Shown one piece after another: positions 43,641 through 53,002 of a stretch of 64,000 bases of DNA. The position numbers and the translations under genes are program-made. The DNA comes from Bryobacterales bacterium F-183. GTDB taxonomy: Bacteria; Acidobacteriota; Terriglobia; Bryobacterales; Bryobacteraceae. Below the pieces are notes generated by a model that searched no databases, was not told the origin of the DNA, and saw nothing but the letters and a program-made list of their open reading frames with translations. The number at the start of each line of letters is the position of its first letter. Within the stretch, counting starts at the first letter, position 1. Where the stretch lies: contig AP025252.1 in assembly GCA_016865505.2 (NCBI GenBank), forward strand, positions 4,982,137-5,046,136, read 5' to 3'.

Positions 43641-44792
43641 ATGAAACCAACCGTTATGTTCTATTGCCAGCACGTGCTGGGTATGGGCCACATGGTTCGC
43701 AGCCGCGAGATCGTCAAAGGTCTCGATGGCGCAGACGTCTGGTTCGTCAACGGAGGCGAGCCCGTGGATGGCTTCACCTTCCCACCCGATGTGCATGTCG
43801 CCCAACTCCCGCCCATTTCTTCCGACGCGGAGTTTCAGGATATCGATGCTACGGCGCAGGTCAAAGAAGAGCGACGGGAACTCCTTCTCCAACTCCATCA
43901 GTGCGTACAGCCGGATGTTGTCGTAATCGAAATGTTCCCATTCGGCCGCAGGAAGTTCGCCTTCGAACTGTTGCCGCTGCTCGATGCGTGCCGCGCCGCA
44001 GGAACCCATGTCGTCTGCAGCGTCCGGGACATCTTGGTCAGCAAGCGCGATCAGGATCGCCACGAAGAGCAGGCCTGCCGCCTCCTCAATGAGTACTTTG
44101 ACCTCGTACTTGTGCACGCAGATCCCGCATTTCAGAAGCTGGAAGAGACCTTCCTTCGCGCAGCGGACCTCCGTTGCAAAGTTGCCTACACAGGCTTTGT
44201 CACTGAGCCGTTACCGGCAATGCCTGCGCCCATTCGCGATACCCGGAGGAAACGCATAGTGGTGAGCGTCGGTGGTGGTCGAGTTGGCTATCCATTGCTG
44301 CAGGCGGCGGTCTCTGCCAGTGCTTTGTTGAAGGATCTCCCGCACGACATGCATGTGTTCACCGGCCCATACCTCGCTGACTCCGAGTTTCGTCAGCTGA
44401 AGGAGCAGTCTGGCCCACACGTCACGATCGAACGCTTCGCGCACGACTTTGTCCAACGGGTCGCTGCAGCAGATCTGCTGGTAAGCATGGCTGGATACAA
44501 CACCTGCATGAACATCCTAAGTACCGCTGTACGTGCGCTGGTTCTGCCGTTCACCGGCAATCAGAACGAGGAACAAACCATCCGCGCTCACAAGCTGCAG
44601 ACACTGGGATGCCTCACCATGCTGGAGGCGGCCGATCTCGAAACACCCTCTCGCCTCGCCCAGCGCATACACGACGGATTGTCGCAGCCCAAACCTGCTA
44701 CAGCCTCGCTAAACCTGCAAGGAGTCGGCACCACACGTCAACTGCTATGGGACCTTTGCAAGACAAACACGGCGGCGGTCGCACATGTTTGA
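43641..44792 (+). CDS. MurG-like glycosyltransferase (second COG4671-type paralogue)
   Basis: 383 residues from the ATG at 43641; an earlier ATG at 43515 lies inside the preceding gene. The N-terminus VMFYCQHVLGMGHMVRSREI is the GT-B loop; VVSVGGGRVGYPLLQAAV and LLVSMAGYNTCMNILSTAVR form the donor site, and VLPFTGNQNEEQTIRAHKLQ is the MurG-like uracil/ribose region. It is related to the first gene of the operon, so the polymer may need two similar linkages. Cytoplasmic. Overlaps the next gene by 8 bp. Confidence 0.84.
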   Translation: MKPTVMFYCQHVLGMGHMVRSREIVKGLDGADVWFVNGGEPVDGFTFPPDVHVAQLPPISSDAEFQDIDATAQVKEERRELLLQLHQCVQPDVVVIEMFPFGRRKFAFELLPLLDACRAAGTHVVCSVRDILVSKRDQDRHEEQACRLLNEYFDLVLVHADPAFQKLEETFLRAADLRCKVAYTGFVTEPLPAMPAPIRDTRRKRIVVSVGGGRVGYPLLQAAVSASALLKDLPHDMHVFTGPYLADSEFRQLKEQSGPHVTIERFAHDFVQRVAAADLLVSMAGYNTCMNILSTAVRALVLPFTGNQNEEQTIRAHKLQTLGCLTMLEAADLETPSRLAQRIHDGLSQPKPATASLNLQGVGTTRQLLWDLCKTNTAAVAHV

Positions 44793-45477
44793 GTCACTAC
44801 GGAACATCGACGTCTTCTTTCGTGACGACGACGCTGACAACGACATTCCGCAGCTGCGCCGCTTATTGCACCTGTTTGCCTCTCGCCAAACGCCGCTGAG
44901 CCTGGCTGTGATTCCAGGAACGCTCCAACCGGCTGCCGCGCACATGTTGGCCCGGCTTCCCCTGTCCTTCGAGTTGCACCAGCACGGCTGGATGCATGCC
45001 AACCATGAACGGGAAGGACGCAAGTGCGAATTTGGTCCCGCACGTACCTTTGCGGAACAGTTTCGCGACATCGAACAAGGCCGCAACCGCCTTCGCGACA
45101 TGTTGGGTTCAGGCAGAGTGGCGCCGGTGTTTACACCGCCCTGGAATCGCTGCACCGGCGACACGGCTCGTGCACTTCTCGACCTGCAGTTCAACGTGCT
45201 CTCGAAAGACCGCTCAGCCGCGGTCGGCATGCCTGAAATGTCAATCGCCGTGGATCTTTTCACCTGGAAGCAAGGTGCCACGCTCAAGCCACTCACCCAA
45301 CTGGCCACCGAGATTGAAACCTGTGCGAAGGCCAACGCTGGGCCAGTTGGAATTCTGCTGCATCACAAAGTGATGCTCGAAGACGCGTTTGCCACTACGG
45401 CCACTCTGCTCGATGCGCTCGGTCCCGTAGCGCGATTTCACACGCTGGAGGCGGCATGCCAACGCAACAGAAACTAA
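44785..45477 (+). CDS. polysaccharide deacetylase-like protein
   Basis: 230 residues. FFRDDDADNDIPQLRRLLHL resembles the first metal-binding Asp motif of NodB-type CE4 enzymes; FELHQHGWMHAN provides two His residues in the H-x3-5-H region; APVFTPPWNRCTGD gives the P-P-W substrate-groove motif; ILLHHKVM ends the fold. It would remove N-acetyl groups from amino sugars in the polymer. It has no signal peptide, so it probably works before export. Overlaps both neighbours (8 and 22 bp), so translation is coupled. Confidence 0.8.
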   Translation: MFESLRNIDVFFRDDDADNDIPQLRRLLHLFASRQTPLSLAVIPGTLQPAAAHMLARLPLSFELHQHGWMHANHEREGRKCEFGPARTFAEQFRDIEQGRNRLRDMLGSGRVAPVFTPPWNRCTGDTARALLDLQFNVLSKDRSAAVGMPEMSIAVDLFTWKQGATLKPLTQLATEIETCAKANAGPVGILLHHKVMLEDAFATTATLLDALGPVARFHTLEAACQRNRN

Positions 45478-47258
45478 CCCGCTTCTTCGAATTGCTAAGA
45501 AAGCACCTACGCGGCAACATACGCTCACTTGCTTTGGCGGCCGTAGCCATCACAGGCTACTCCGCCGCCGAAGTGCTATCGCCTTGGCCGCTAAAGATCG
45601 TTCTCGATCATATTCTGCTTGAGAAACCCATACCGTTGGCTTGGCCCACACTGTCCGACTTTCTGAAACGGTCTCCAGAGATCGCGATTGCGATTGTCGC
45701 CTCGTCCATTTTCGCCATCGCGCTCGTCAAAGGCGGCTTTTCGTACCTCCAGGTTTATGTAACGTCCCGCGTCGGATATCAGATGGTGCACCTGTTGCGT
45801 AGCGAGTTATTCGCACACCTGCAACGCTTATCGATGTCCTTTCATAATCGCAGCCGGACCGGTGAACTGCTCACAAAAGTGACATCCGATACCGCCGTAC
45901 TCAAGGACGTCTTCGCCGGCGGTGTCCTCGAACTTCTCGGCCATCTCGTAACTCTCGCCGGGATGTGTACGGTACTGGTTTTATTGAACGCCAGACTCGC
46001 CTTGGTGGCATTGGCTGCCCTGCCCTTACTTGCCCTCACCATCTTTTCGATCTACCGGCGAGGCAAAGCTTCCGCCCGCTCTCAGCGTGAACGGGAAGGG
46101 CAAGTGGCCGCTCACATCGGCGAAGTCCTGCATATGACGGCACTGGTTCGCGCGTTCGCCCGCGAGGCCAGCGAAACGGAGCGATTTCAGCGTCAGAGCG
46201 AAACAACGCTCGCAGAGAGCATTCGTACAGCCCGTGTAGAGGCAGCCGCAAGCCGCACAGTGGAGTTGATCAACGCCGCCGGTGTGTGGGCGGCCGTCCT
46301 GTTTGGTGGGTTGCTCGCCCTGCGACGCGACATCACCCCAGGAGACCTGTTGGTGTTCGCTTCGTATCTCTCCGGCATGTACAAGCCACTGCGCAACCTC
46401 GCAAAGCTGGCTTCACAGTACTCGAAAGCAATGGCCAGCGCCGAGCGTATTGAAGCGATCCTCGCAACAGAGCCTGATCCAGCCGCACAGTTCGGTGGCG
46501 CGGATCCCGGCATGTTGCGCGGCGACATCGAGTTCGACAACGTCACCTTTGGCTATGAGCCCGGCCGGCCAGTGTTGCGTAATCTCTCATTCCAGATCGC
46601 TGCAGGCGAACATTTGGCTCTGGCGGGTGCCTCCGGTTCCGGCAAGTCCACGATCGCCAGCTTGATCTTGCGCTTCTACCAGCCGTGGTCCGGCGTCATC
46701 CGGGTCGACGGCCGCGACATCCGCGACTTCGACGCTCCGCTCTATCGCCGGCAGATCGGCGCCGTGCTGCAGGATTCGCTGCTCTTTGGATCCTCAATCG
46801 CTGAAAACATCGCCTACGGCAGACCCGACGCGGAGCACCAGCAGATTGAGCAAGCCGCCCGCCAGGCAGCCGCGCACGATTTCATCTGTGCGATGCCGCA
46901 AGGCTACGACACCGTGCTAACTGAAAGGGCGACCGTTCTTTCCGGCGGTCAAAAACAACGTCTGAATCTCGCACGCGCCTTTCTGACCGACCCTCGCATT
47001 CTCATTCTCGACGAACCCACGGCATCGCTCGATGCGGAGTCGGCAGGCACAATTCACGGTTCCATTCGCCATCTTCAGCAAGGCAAGACCGTACTCATGA
47101 TCGCTCATCACTTTCGGCATATGGACCACGTTGATCGCATCATCGTGCTGGCCGAAGGATCGATAGCCGAACAAGGCACGCACCAGCAATTACTCCGCAA
47201 TCGGGGCTACTACTCGGAGCTTTACCAACTGCAGCAGGCCGACGAGGTGGCCCTATGA
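45456..47258 (+). CDS. MsbA-like ABC exporter (fused permease and ATPase)
   Basis: 600 residues. Six N-terminal membrane helices (e.g. ALAAVAITGYSAAEVLSPWP, LVLLNARLALVALAALPLLA) and a C-terminal nucleotide-binding domain: Walker A GASGSGKST, Q-loop LQDSLL, signature VLSGGQKQRLNLARAF, Walker B ILILDEPTASLD, H-loop IAHH. As a half transporter it would dimerise and flip or export a lipid-linked glycan or glycolipid across the inner membrane. The gene overlaps the deacetylase by 22 bp, tying export to synthesis. Confidence 0.92.
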   Translation: MPTQQKLTRFFELLRKHLRGNIRSLALAAVAITGYSAAEVLSPWPLKIVLDHILLEKPIPLAWPTLSDFLKRSPEIAIAIVASSIFAIALVKGGFSYLQVYVTSRVGYQMVHLLRSELFAHLQRLSMSFHNRSRTGELLTKVTSDTAVLKDVFAGGVLELLGHLVTLAGMCTVLVLLNARLALVALAALPLLALTIFSIYRRGKASARSQREREGQVAAHIGEVLHMTALVRAFAREASETERFQRQSETTLAESIRTARVEAAASRTVELINAAGVWAAVLFGGLLALRRDITPGDLLVFASYLSGMYKPLRNLAKLASQYSKAMASAERIEAILATEPDPAAQFGGADPGMLRGDIEFDNVTFGYEPGRPVLRNLSFQIAAGEHLALAGASGSGKSTIASLILRFYQPWSGVIRVDGRDIRDFDAPLYRRQIGAVLQDSLLFGSSIAENIAYGRPDAEHQQIEQAARQAAAHDFICAMPQGYDTVLTERATVLSGGQKQRLNLARAFLTDPRILILDEPTASLDAESAGTIHGSIRHLQQGKTVLMIAHHFRHMDHVDRIIVLAEGSIAEQGTHQQLLRNRGYYSELYQLQQADEVAL

Positions 47259-49786
47259 TTCGCTTGTTCCTGATCTTCGCGGCATGTCTCCATGCCCAGC
47301 AGTCCGTTCAAGGCATAGTCGAGGATGCATCCGGGGCGCCTGTGGCGTCCGCAAAGATATCTCTCGCTAACCCCAAACAGCCAACCCCGGCGAAGTCAAC
47401 CTCCGGCCCCGACGGACGCTTTGCATTCCAGGGTTTGGAACCGGGCGAGTACACACTGTTGGTGAAGGCCAAAGACTTCGCAGACTCAGAGAACGCAATC
47501 CGCGTCAACGAGGCTCCAGTTCACATCCGCGTCAAGCTCAAAGTCGAAACAAAGGCTGATTCGGTTCAGGTCACAGCCGATAGCAGCAAGGTGGCAGAAA
47601 GCGTCGTCAGTGCAGACCGCAATGCCGATCGCCTCAACTTCGATGAGGCGATGCTCGACGCGCTGCCAGCGCAAGCAGGCGACTCCCTGGCCTTGGTAGC
47701 TGCCTTTCTCTCTCCCGCCGCTCAAGGAGCTGAAGGCGCCAACATTACCGTCGATGGCGTGGAGTCGAGCGTCTCCGCCATTCCGGCCAGCGCGATTCGC
47801 CGTGTGCGCGTCAACCGCAATCCATACGCTTTGCAGTTTCGCCGGCCTGGAAAGGCAAGGCTTGAAGCCTATAGCGAAGAGGGGTCGATGCGGCGGCTTC
47901 GCGGCGCGTTCGGTATCGCCATACGCAACTCGCTGTTCGATGCACGTAACGCCTTCGCACCCGTCAAACCCGATCTCAATCGCTCATTGTTCGACTTCAA
48001 TCTCAGTGGACCCATTTCCAAAGGCAAGTCCTCGTTCTACGTCAATGGGGAAAACTATCGGAACAATGAGAACGCCGTGGTGAACGCCCGGACGCTGCAG
48101 GGTCCGGTCCTCGAGAACGTCCCCGCGCCAGAGCGGCGAACTCGCTTACTTGCCCGCTTTGAGCGCCGGGGCGAAATGCATCAAACCACCACTCAATATG
48201 GATTCGTCGAAGAAAGTCAGGAAAATCGAAATGCCGGGGGACTTCGCCTGGCGACCCAGGGCACCCCTGCCTCAGAACGCGCACATCGCTTCCAATTGTC
48301 AGATCGGGTTTTGCTCTTCGGTCGAATGCTGCAGGACTTTCGTCTGGTGTTGCAGCGTGAGCAGACCGCCCGCGGCGTGGAGGCCACCGATCCTGCAATC
48401 CAGGTTCACGGTGCGTTCACCGGCGGTCCGTCACAAACCTTCCGCGTTCGCCATGAGACGTCCACACGTTTACAGAGCGTCTCTTCACTGCGCGTCGGCA
48501 AGCATGATTTGCGCTTCGGGATTGAGGCCAAACCGTCTTTCTATCAATCCATCGAACGTCAGAACTTTGGAGGCACTTTCGAGTTCTCCGGGCTCGATTC
48601 CTTCGCTGCAGGACGTGCGCTACTGTATCGCGTCAATCGTGGTGACCCTTCAGTCCGCCTACAGCAGCACGAAGCATACGGCTTCGTACAGGATGAAGTA
48701 GCCCTGTTTCGCGGTTTTCAGGTCACCTACGGAGTCCGCTACAGTTGGCAGTCCGATGTGGATGATGTAAACAATTTCGCCCCTCGAGTGGGCTTCGCCT
48801 ACAGCCCCGCCGGTGCTCCCAAAACAGTGATTCGTGGCGGAGCCGGTCTCTTCCACGAGCGCATCACAGAGGATGTCAATCGCCGGTCTTTGTTGTGGGA
48901 CGGTATCCGGATGCGCGAGTTTGTGATCCCAAATGCGACCTACCCGTTCGTTACGCCCAGCACCGCTGACCAGGTGCCTCCCAGCGTCGTTCGTGCCTTG
49001 GGATTGGTGAATCCGGTACTCACTCAAGCAAGTATTGGACTGGAACAGGGCATTGGCAAACGCACCACCATCGCCGCCGAGTACCAACGGCTCAAGGGGA
49101 CGCACTTATTGCGCTCGCGTAACACCAATGCGCCGGCCTCGTTGCTGGGTGCAAGGCCGGACGCCCGTTTCCTCAACATCAGCGCCGTCGAATCTTCCGC
49201 ATCCATGACCAACGATGCGCTGAGCCTGACCGTACGCGGATCGGCCGGCAAGTGGCTATCAGGAATGCTGCAGTACACGCTTTCCAGTACCAAAGACGAC
49301 ACCTCCGGCCCGTTCGAATTGCCCGCCAACTCCTACGACCTCCGGCCGGAATGGGGTCGCTCCGACTACGATCAGCGGCACCGCTTGAATGCTGTAGCCA
49401 ATCTCGATCTCCGCAACGGCTATCGTATTGGCACGTTCGTAACGCTCGCCTCGGGGATGCCGTTCAACATCACAACCGGCCAGGACAACAATCTAGATTC
49501 AATCATCAACGACCGTCCGCAAGGCACAATGCGGAACTCGGGCCTTGGTCCCAGCCTCGCCCGCGTCGATGTTCGGCTCACCAAGTTGCTACACCTGCCG
49601 CGCGTCCTGGATCGCAACCGTAAATCAACGTCACGGAATGTGGAACTGAGCATCGACGCGTTCAATCTGTTCAACACACAGAATGCAACAACCTACATCG
49701 GCGTGATGACATCACCCTTCTTCGGCCGAGCCAATGCTGCGCTTGCCCCTCGCACCATTCAGATTTCGTTACGCTACAAGCTCTAA
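47255..49786 (+). CDS. Oar-like TonB-dependent outer-membrane receptor
   Basis: 843 residues; ATGA overlaps the ABC stop. Short signal peptide (MIRLFLIFAACLHAQ), a carboxypeptidase-regulatory Ig fold (QGIVEDASGAPVASAKISLA, GRFAFQGLEPGEYTLLVKA), a plug-like region (ITVDGVESSVSAIPASAIRR), then a barrel with NFAPRVGFAYSP, RSDYDQRHRLNAVANLDL and a terminal ISLRYKL. Family members in Acidobacteriota mostly lack assigned ligands. Translational coupling to a polysaccharide exporter suggests that it handles the same glycan at the outer membrane, although a TonB receptor normally imports. It is convergent with the CHAT gene, sharing 4 bp. Confidence 0.85.
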   Translation: MIRLFLIFAACLHAQQSVQGIVEDASGAPVASAKISLANPKQPTPAKSTSGPDGRFAFQGLEPGEYTLLVKAKDFADSENAIRVNEAPVHIRVKLKVETKADSVQVTADSSKVAESVVSADRNADRLNFDEAMLDALPAQAGDSLALVAAFLSPAAQGAEGANITVDGVESSVSAIPASAIRRVRVNRNPYALQFRRPGKARLEAYSEEGSMRRLRGAFGIAIRNSLFDARNAFAPVKPDLNRSLFDFNLSGPISKGKSSFYVNGENYRNNENAVVNARTLQGPVLENVPAPERRTRLLARFERRGEMHQTTTQYGFVEESQENRNAGGLRLATQGTPASERAHRFQLSDRVLLFGRMLQDFRLVLQREQTARGVEATDPAIQVHGAFTGGPSQTFRVRHETSTRLQSVSSLRVGKHDLRFGIEAKPSFYQSIERQNFGGTFEFSGLDSFAAGRALLYRVNRGDPSVRLQQHEAYGFVQDEVALFRGFQVTYGVRYSWQSDVDDVNNFAPRVGFAYSPAGAPKTVIRGGAGLFHERITEDVNRRSLLWDGIRMREFVIPNATYPFVTPSTADQVPPSVVRALGLVNPVLTQASIGLEQGIGKRTTIAAEYQRLKGTHLLRSRNTNAPASLLGARPDARFLNISAVESSASMTNDALSLTVRGSAGKWLSGMLQYTLSSTKDDTSGPFELPANSYDLRPEWGRSDYDQRHRLNAVANLDLRNGYRIGTFVTLASGMPFNITTGQDNNLDSIINDRPQGTMRNSGLGPSLARVDVRLTKLLHLPRVLDRNRKSTSRNVELSIDAFNLFNTQNATTYIGVMTSPFFGRANAALAPRTIQISLRYKL

Positions 49787-52143
49787 AGCCAACGCCGCAA
49801 AGCCAACCAGAGCAAAAGGGGTCCCGCAACCGCTGCCAGCGCAATCTGCCACCATCGCCACACTGCCGCCAATGGCGTATGGCCATCGCCTGTCAGAACA
49901 AATGCCGCCCAGTAATAGGGCGACTCCTGCTTCCCTCCCGAATGCAGGAACTCCAGCTTCGCTTGCCGGAGCGCAGAGGCCTTGGTCTCGCCTTTGGCGA
50001 GGCGCCGGTAAAAGCCAGCCATCAGATGTTCTGTCGCTCTGTCGGCAACCCGCCACAACGAACTCACAGAAGCGGCCGCGCCCGCACCCAGGAACGCTCT
50101 GCTGAGATTATCCGGCCCTTCTCCGCGTACAAAGTGGCCACGTTCGGAATCACAAGCAGCGAGGGTGACAAGTTCAACCTTCCGCAAGGCCAGACGCGAC
50201 ACTTCGTTGCTGAAAAGGTACTGCGATGATGCGTCGCCAGACTCCGGCGTAAACTGCATGCGCGATCGCCGCGAGTCCGTGGTGTCTACCGCCGCATGCG
50301 TGGCAAAGTGCAGTACTGGGATGTCGCCATTCATCTCGATCAGGTGACGCTTCAGGTTCTCAGGACCCAGAAATAGCCTCGCCGCGCCGGGCAACGCCTC
50401 AGCAATCGCCTGCGCCTCTTCTGCCGAGCGCAACAGCCGTGGCGCGTTGTCGAACAGTGCACCCTGCAAGCCGGCAGCCGGCAGCGGATCAGCGAACACT
50501 GCCGTCTGTGTCTGCCATGGCCACTGGCGCCCCGATGCCGGTTTCGCGCGCGCAATGAACTGGGCGGAAGGCAGGTACGAGACATCAAAGCGTTCGATCA
50601 CTCGCGCTTGCTTGTCCCATTGCAGGACCTCGAACGGAATCGAATGCAGGATCCCGTCCGGTACGATCACCAGCTTTCGGATCCCGCCGGCGTTGAGGTT
50701 CCAGGCCGCTGGCAACACCGCTTTCGAAACCGCAGCCGCAAGTTCCTTCCAGGCGGAACTGGGAGAAGAAAGCGCTTGTGCGAGCGTCTCCATCATCTGC
50801 CTTTGGTTGGCGGTAAGCGGCGCGTCGACAATGCGGCTTCCACCGCGTGTGATCCACAGCGCAATAATGCGCTCCGCGCTGACACAGTATTCCACCAGGG
50901 CCGTATCTTCGGGCAAACATCGCTCGACAGTCGAAAGATCAACACTGCTTCCCGCAACCGCCGATTCCTTAAGGTTTCGCGCTCGTCCCTGTTCGATGTG
51001 CTGAAAGATCTCCGCAGGCTTTGCCGCTTTACCCTGGGCGCGCAGCAGCCCAAGGATCACAGCATCATAGACGTCGCGTTTATCCGCCAAAAACTCCGCC
51101 TTCAGTGACGATACGGAGAGGCTGTCGCGCAACGCTTCGATGGTTTGCAAAGCCTGCTGATGATGCTCGAGCGCGACCCTCGAATTCCCCTCCAGCTCGT
51201 AAGCCTTGCCCGTCCCGTACAACGCGGTCCATCGCTGGCTGCTATTGCCGGCATTTAGGGCCAGCGCCTTGGCAAACTCCTGCCGGGCCCCACCAAACCG
51301 CTTCATTCTGAGGAGTGTTTCTCCAAGATAGATATGCTCAATCGCAGTCTCACGTGGATTTCCACTCTTCTCCGCGAGGCGCAATGATTTGGAAAACGTC
51401 TGTAGAGCGGCTTCGAGGTCGCCGAGGTCCAGTGCCTGAACCACGCCGATGTTGTGCAGCGCGTAAAGCGACGCCGCCGCACTGGGGTCGCCCTCAAGCA
51501 GTCGCTGAGCCTCACGATAGCGGTCCAGCGCCTTGTAAGGATCGCCAAGGCGGCGATACGCCACGGCGAGATTGGTTAGGATTTGGGCGCGCTCGTTGGC
51601 TGGCTCGTCGCCGGCCGGCAGAGCTAGCACCTCGCGAAACAGCTCTAGTGCTCTGCGGTTCTGGCCCAATTGCAGATGCAGCACTCCAAGATTGGTCAGC
51701 GTTTGGCGTTTTCGTTGCGAATGCCAGGGCGCTGCCTCTACGTCCCGTAGCCGGGTCGCCGCCGCCTGATAAGCTTCAAACGCTGCGGCGTAGCGGCCCA
51801 CAAAAAAGTCCACATTGCCGACGTTGTTCAACAGCCGGATTTCCGTCCTGGCGTCCTTGGACTTACGTGCCAGGGCGAGGGCTCTTTCAAACTGCGGCCT
51901 CGCTTCGGTGTACTTCCCCTGATAAAGGTACGCCGCTCCGGCTGTGTTGAGTGCTTCGCCGAGTAAGGCCGAATTCCCATCCCGCTCAAACGCTTTCGCC
52001 GCAGCCGTAGCTTGCTCGATCGCGGCCGGATAATCGCCACGGTCAAGCGCAGCGCCACTGGCATCCAACAATTCCTTCGGAGAAAGGACCGAAGCAGTTT
52101 GGGCGTAAATGCTAAGGCTGAAGCAAAGAACAAGAGTTCGCAT
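49783..52143 (-). CDS. TPR-CHAT protein (caspase-like protease, C-terminal membrane anchor)
   Basis: 786 residues. Signal-like N-terminus (MRTLVLCFSLSIYAQ), about nine TPR repeats to residue 350 (e.g. LLNNVGNVDFFVGRYAAAFE), a linker helix, then a CHAT domain with His in VLHFATHAAVD and Cys in LVTLAACDSERG, both catalytic positions intact. The C-terminus is a membrane helix (IALAAVAGPLLLWLALRRWL). The protease would face the periplasm or cytoplasm depending on signal cleavage. CHAT proteases act in bacterial stress and immune systems when activated through their TPR part; here the neighbours are sigma/anti-sigma and secreted proteins. Confidence 0.86.
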   Translation of the reverse strand: MRTLVLCFSLSIYAQTASVLSPKELLDASGAALDRGDYPAAIEQATAAAKAFERDGNSALLGEALNTAGAAYLYQGKYTEARPQFERALALARKSKDARTEIRLLNNVGNVDFFVGRYAAAFEAYQAAATRLRDVEAAPWHSQRKRQTLTNLGVLHLQLGQNRRALELFREVLALPAGDEPANERAQILTNLAVAYRRLGDPYKALDRYREAQRLLEGDPSAAASLYALHNIGVVQALDLGDLEAALQTFSKSLRLAEKSGNPRETAIEHIYLGETLLRMKRFGGARQEFAKALALNAGNSSQRWTALYGTGKAYELEGNSRVALEHHQQALQTIEALRDSLSVSSLKAEFLADKRDVYDAVILGLLRAQGKAAKPAEIFQHIEQGRARNLKESAVAGSSVDLSTVERCLPEDTALVEYCVSAERIIALWITRGGSRIVDAPLTANQRQMMETLAQALSSPSSAWKELAAAVSKAVLPAAWNLNAGGIRKLVIVPDGILHSIPFEVLQWDKQARVIERFDVSYLPSAQFIARAKPASGRQWPWQTQTAVFADPLPAAGLQGALFDNAPRLLRSAEEAQAIAEALPGAARLFLGPENLKRHLIEMNGDIPVLHFATHAAVDTTDSRRSRMQFTPESGDASSQYLFSNEVSRLALRKVELVTLAACDSERGHFVRGEGPDNLSRAFLGAGAAASVSSLWRVADRATEHLMAGFYRRLAKGETKASALRQAKLEFLHSGGKQESPYYWAAFVLTGDGHTPLAAVWRWWQIALAAVAGPLLLWLALRRWL

Positions 52144-52146
52144 GCA

Positions 52147-52189
52147 GGGGCGAAGCCTTCCCAGTTTACTAGGATCGAGGCTTCGCCCC
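52147..52189 (-). promoter_or_regulatory. 11-bp perfect hairpin directly before the CHAT gene start
   Basis: Arms 52179-52189 and 52147-52157 (GGGGCGAAGCC/GGCTTCGCCCC) are exact inverse complements with a 21-nt loop. On the mRNA the stem ends 3 nt before the ATG and covers the place of the ribosome site; no free Shine-Dalgarno sequence is seen. There is no U-tract, so a simple terminator is less likely. Confidence 0.5.
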
Positions 52190-52201
52190 CTATCGTGAAT
52201 C

Positions 52202-52963
52202 CTATTGCGCGAGCCGGATCACGAGATTGTCCGCGCCACCGGTACCCTCGAAACCAACGTAGCGAGTGGTGCCAGCGGGGATCGGCAGCGTGCCGACCAC
52301 TACGCCCGCAACAGTTGCCGTCGCCCGTAGTGCAACCGGATCTACGACGATCTCGACATGGTTGAAGCCGTTGTAGTCGAGCGGCACGCGGACAGCAACG
52401 CTCGGCCCGTCCACACCCCGCGTACGCAGTTCTGCGAGACCAAAACTGCTGTCTCCCGCGATGTCCATCTTCACGCGCACCCAGACCGCAGCGCCGGATT
52501 CAAAGTTGCCTTGCAGCAGATTCGACCCCGTCACACCCATTGCCGTGTAGTGGCCCATCGTGGGATTTGGAAGCAGATCGCCACTCACAACAAACTTCGT
52601 TCTGGGCGATGTCATCGGTGCCAGTAGCGCCGATTCCGATGCCGGATCGCATGAACACCAGGCCAGTCCGTTCTCCCCCGGAGTATCAAGTGGCGATGGT
52701 GCCTCGTACGGATTCGGCGTCGACGACGCCCAACGCCAGCCGCTCGACCCCTTTCGATCCGGTGTCATCCACGTCGTATTCTTGTCGCTTGGATCTTCGG
52801 CCCAGTAGCCGGAGAAGCCGCCGCTTGACGGCTCCATACGGCCCTTTCCACCCTTCGGGCGTTCATGGTTGGGGCCGAATCCGAAGGACTCACGAAAAAT
52901 CTGGGACGGTTGTGCGAAAAGGCTCGTCGAAGCAATTAGGAGCAGCAGAGCAAGCAATCTCAT
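52202..52963 (-). CDS. secreted protein of unknown function
   Basis: 253 residues from the ATG at 52963 (an earlier ATG adds seven residues before the signal peptide). Signal peptide MRLLALLLLIASTSLFAQ. The mature part is beta-rich and Gly/Pro/Ser-rich: GYWAEDPSDKNTTWMTPDRK near the start, MGHYTAMGVTGSNLLQGNFE in the middle, and a lectin/jelly-roll-like end (YNGFNHVEIVVDPVALRATA). It lies 39 nt after the large repeat protein on the same strand. No family recognised; an adhesin or carbohydrate-binding surface protein is a guess. Confidence 0.68.
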   Translation of the reverse strand: MRLLALLLLIASTSLFAQPSQIFRESFGFGPNHERPKGGKGRMEPSSGGFSGYWAEDPSDKNTTWMTPDRKGSSGWRWASSTPNPYEAPSPLDTPGENGLAWCSCDPASESALLAPMTSPRTKFVVSGDLLPNPTMGHYTAMGVTGSNLLQGNFESGAAVWVRVKMDIAGDSSFGLAELRTRGVDGPSVAVRVPLDYNGFNHVEIVVDPVALRATATVAGVVVGTLPIPAGTTRYVGFEGTGGADNLVIRLAQ

Positions 52964-53002
52964 GCTCACTAAGACCGCTGGCAAAGCAGGTTGGAACAGA
53001 AA

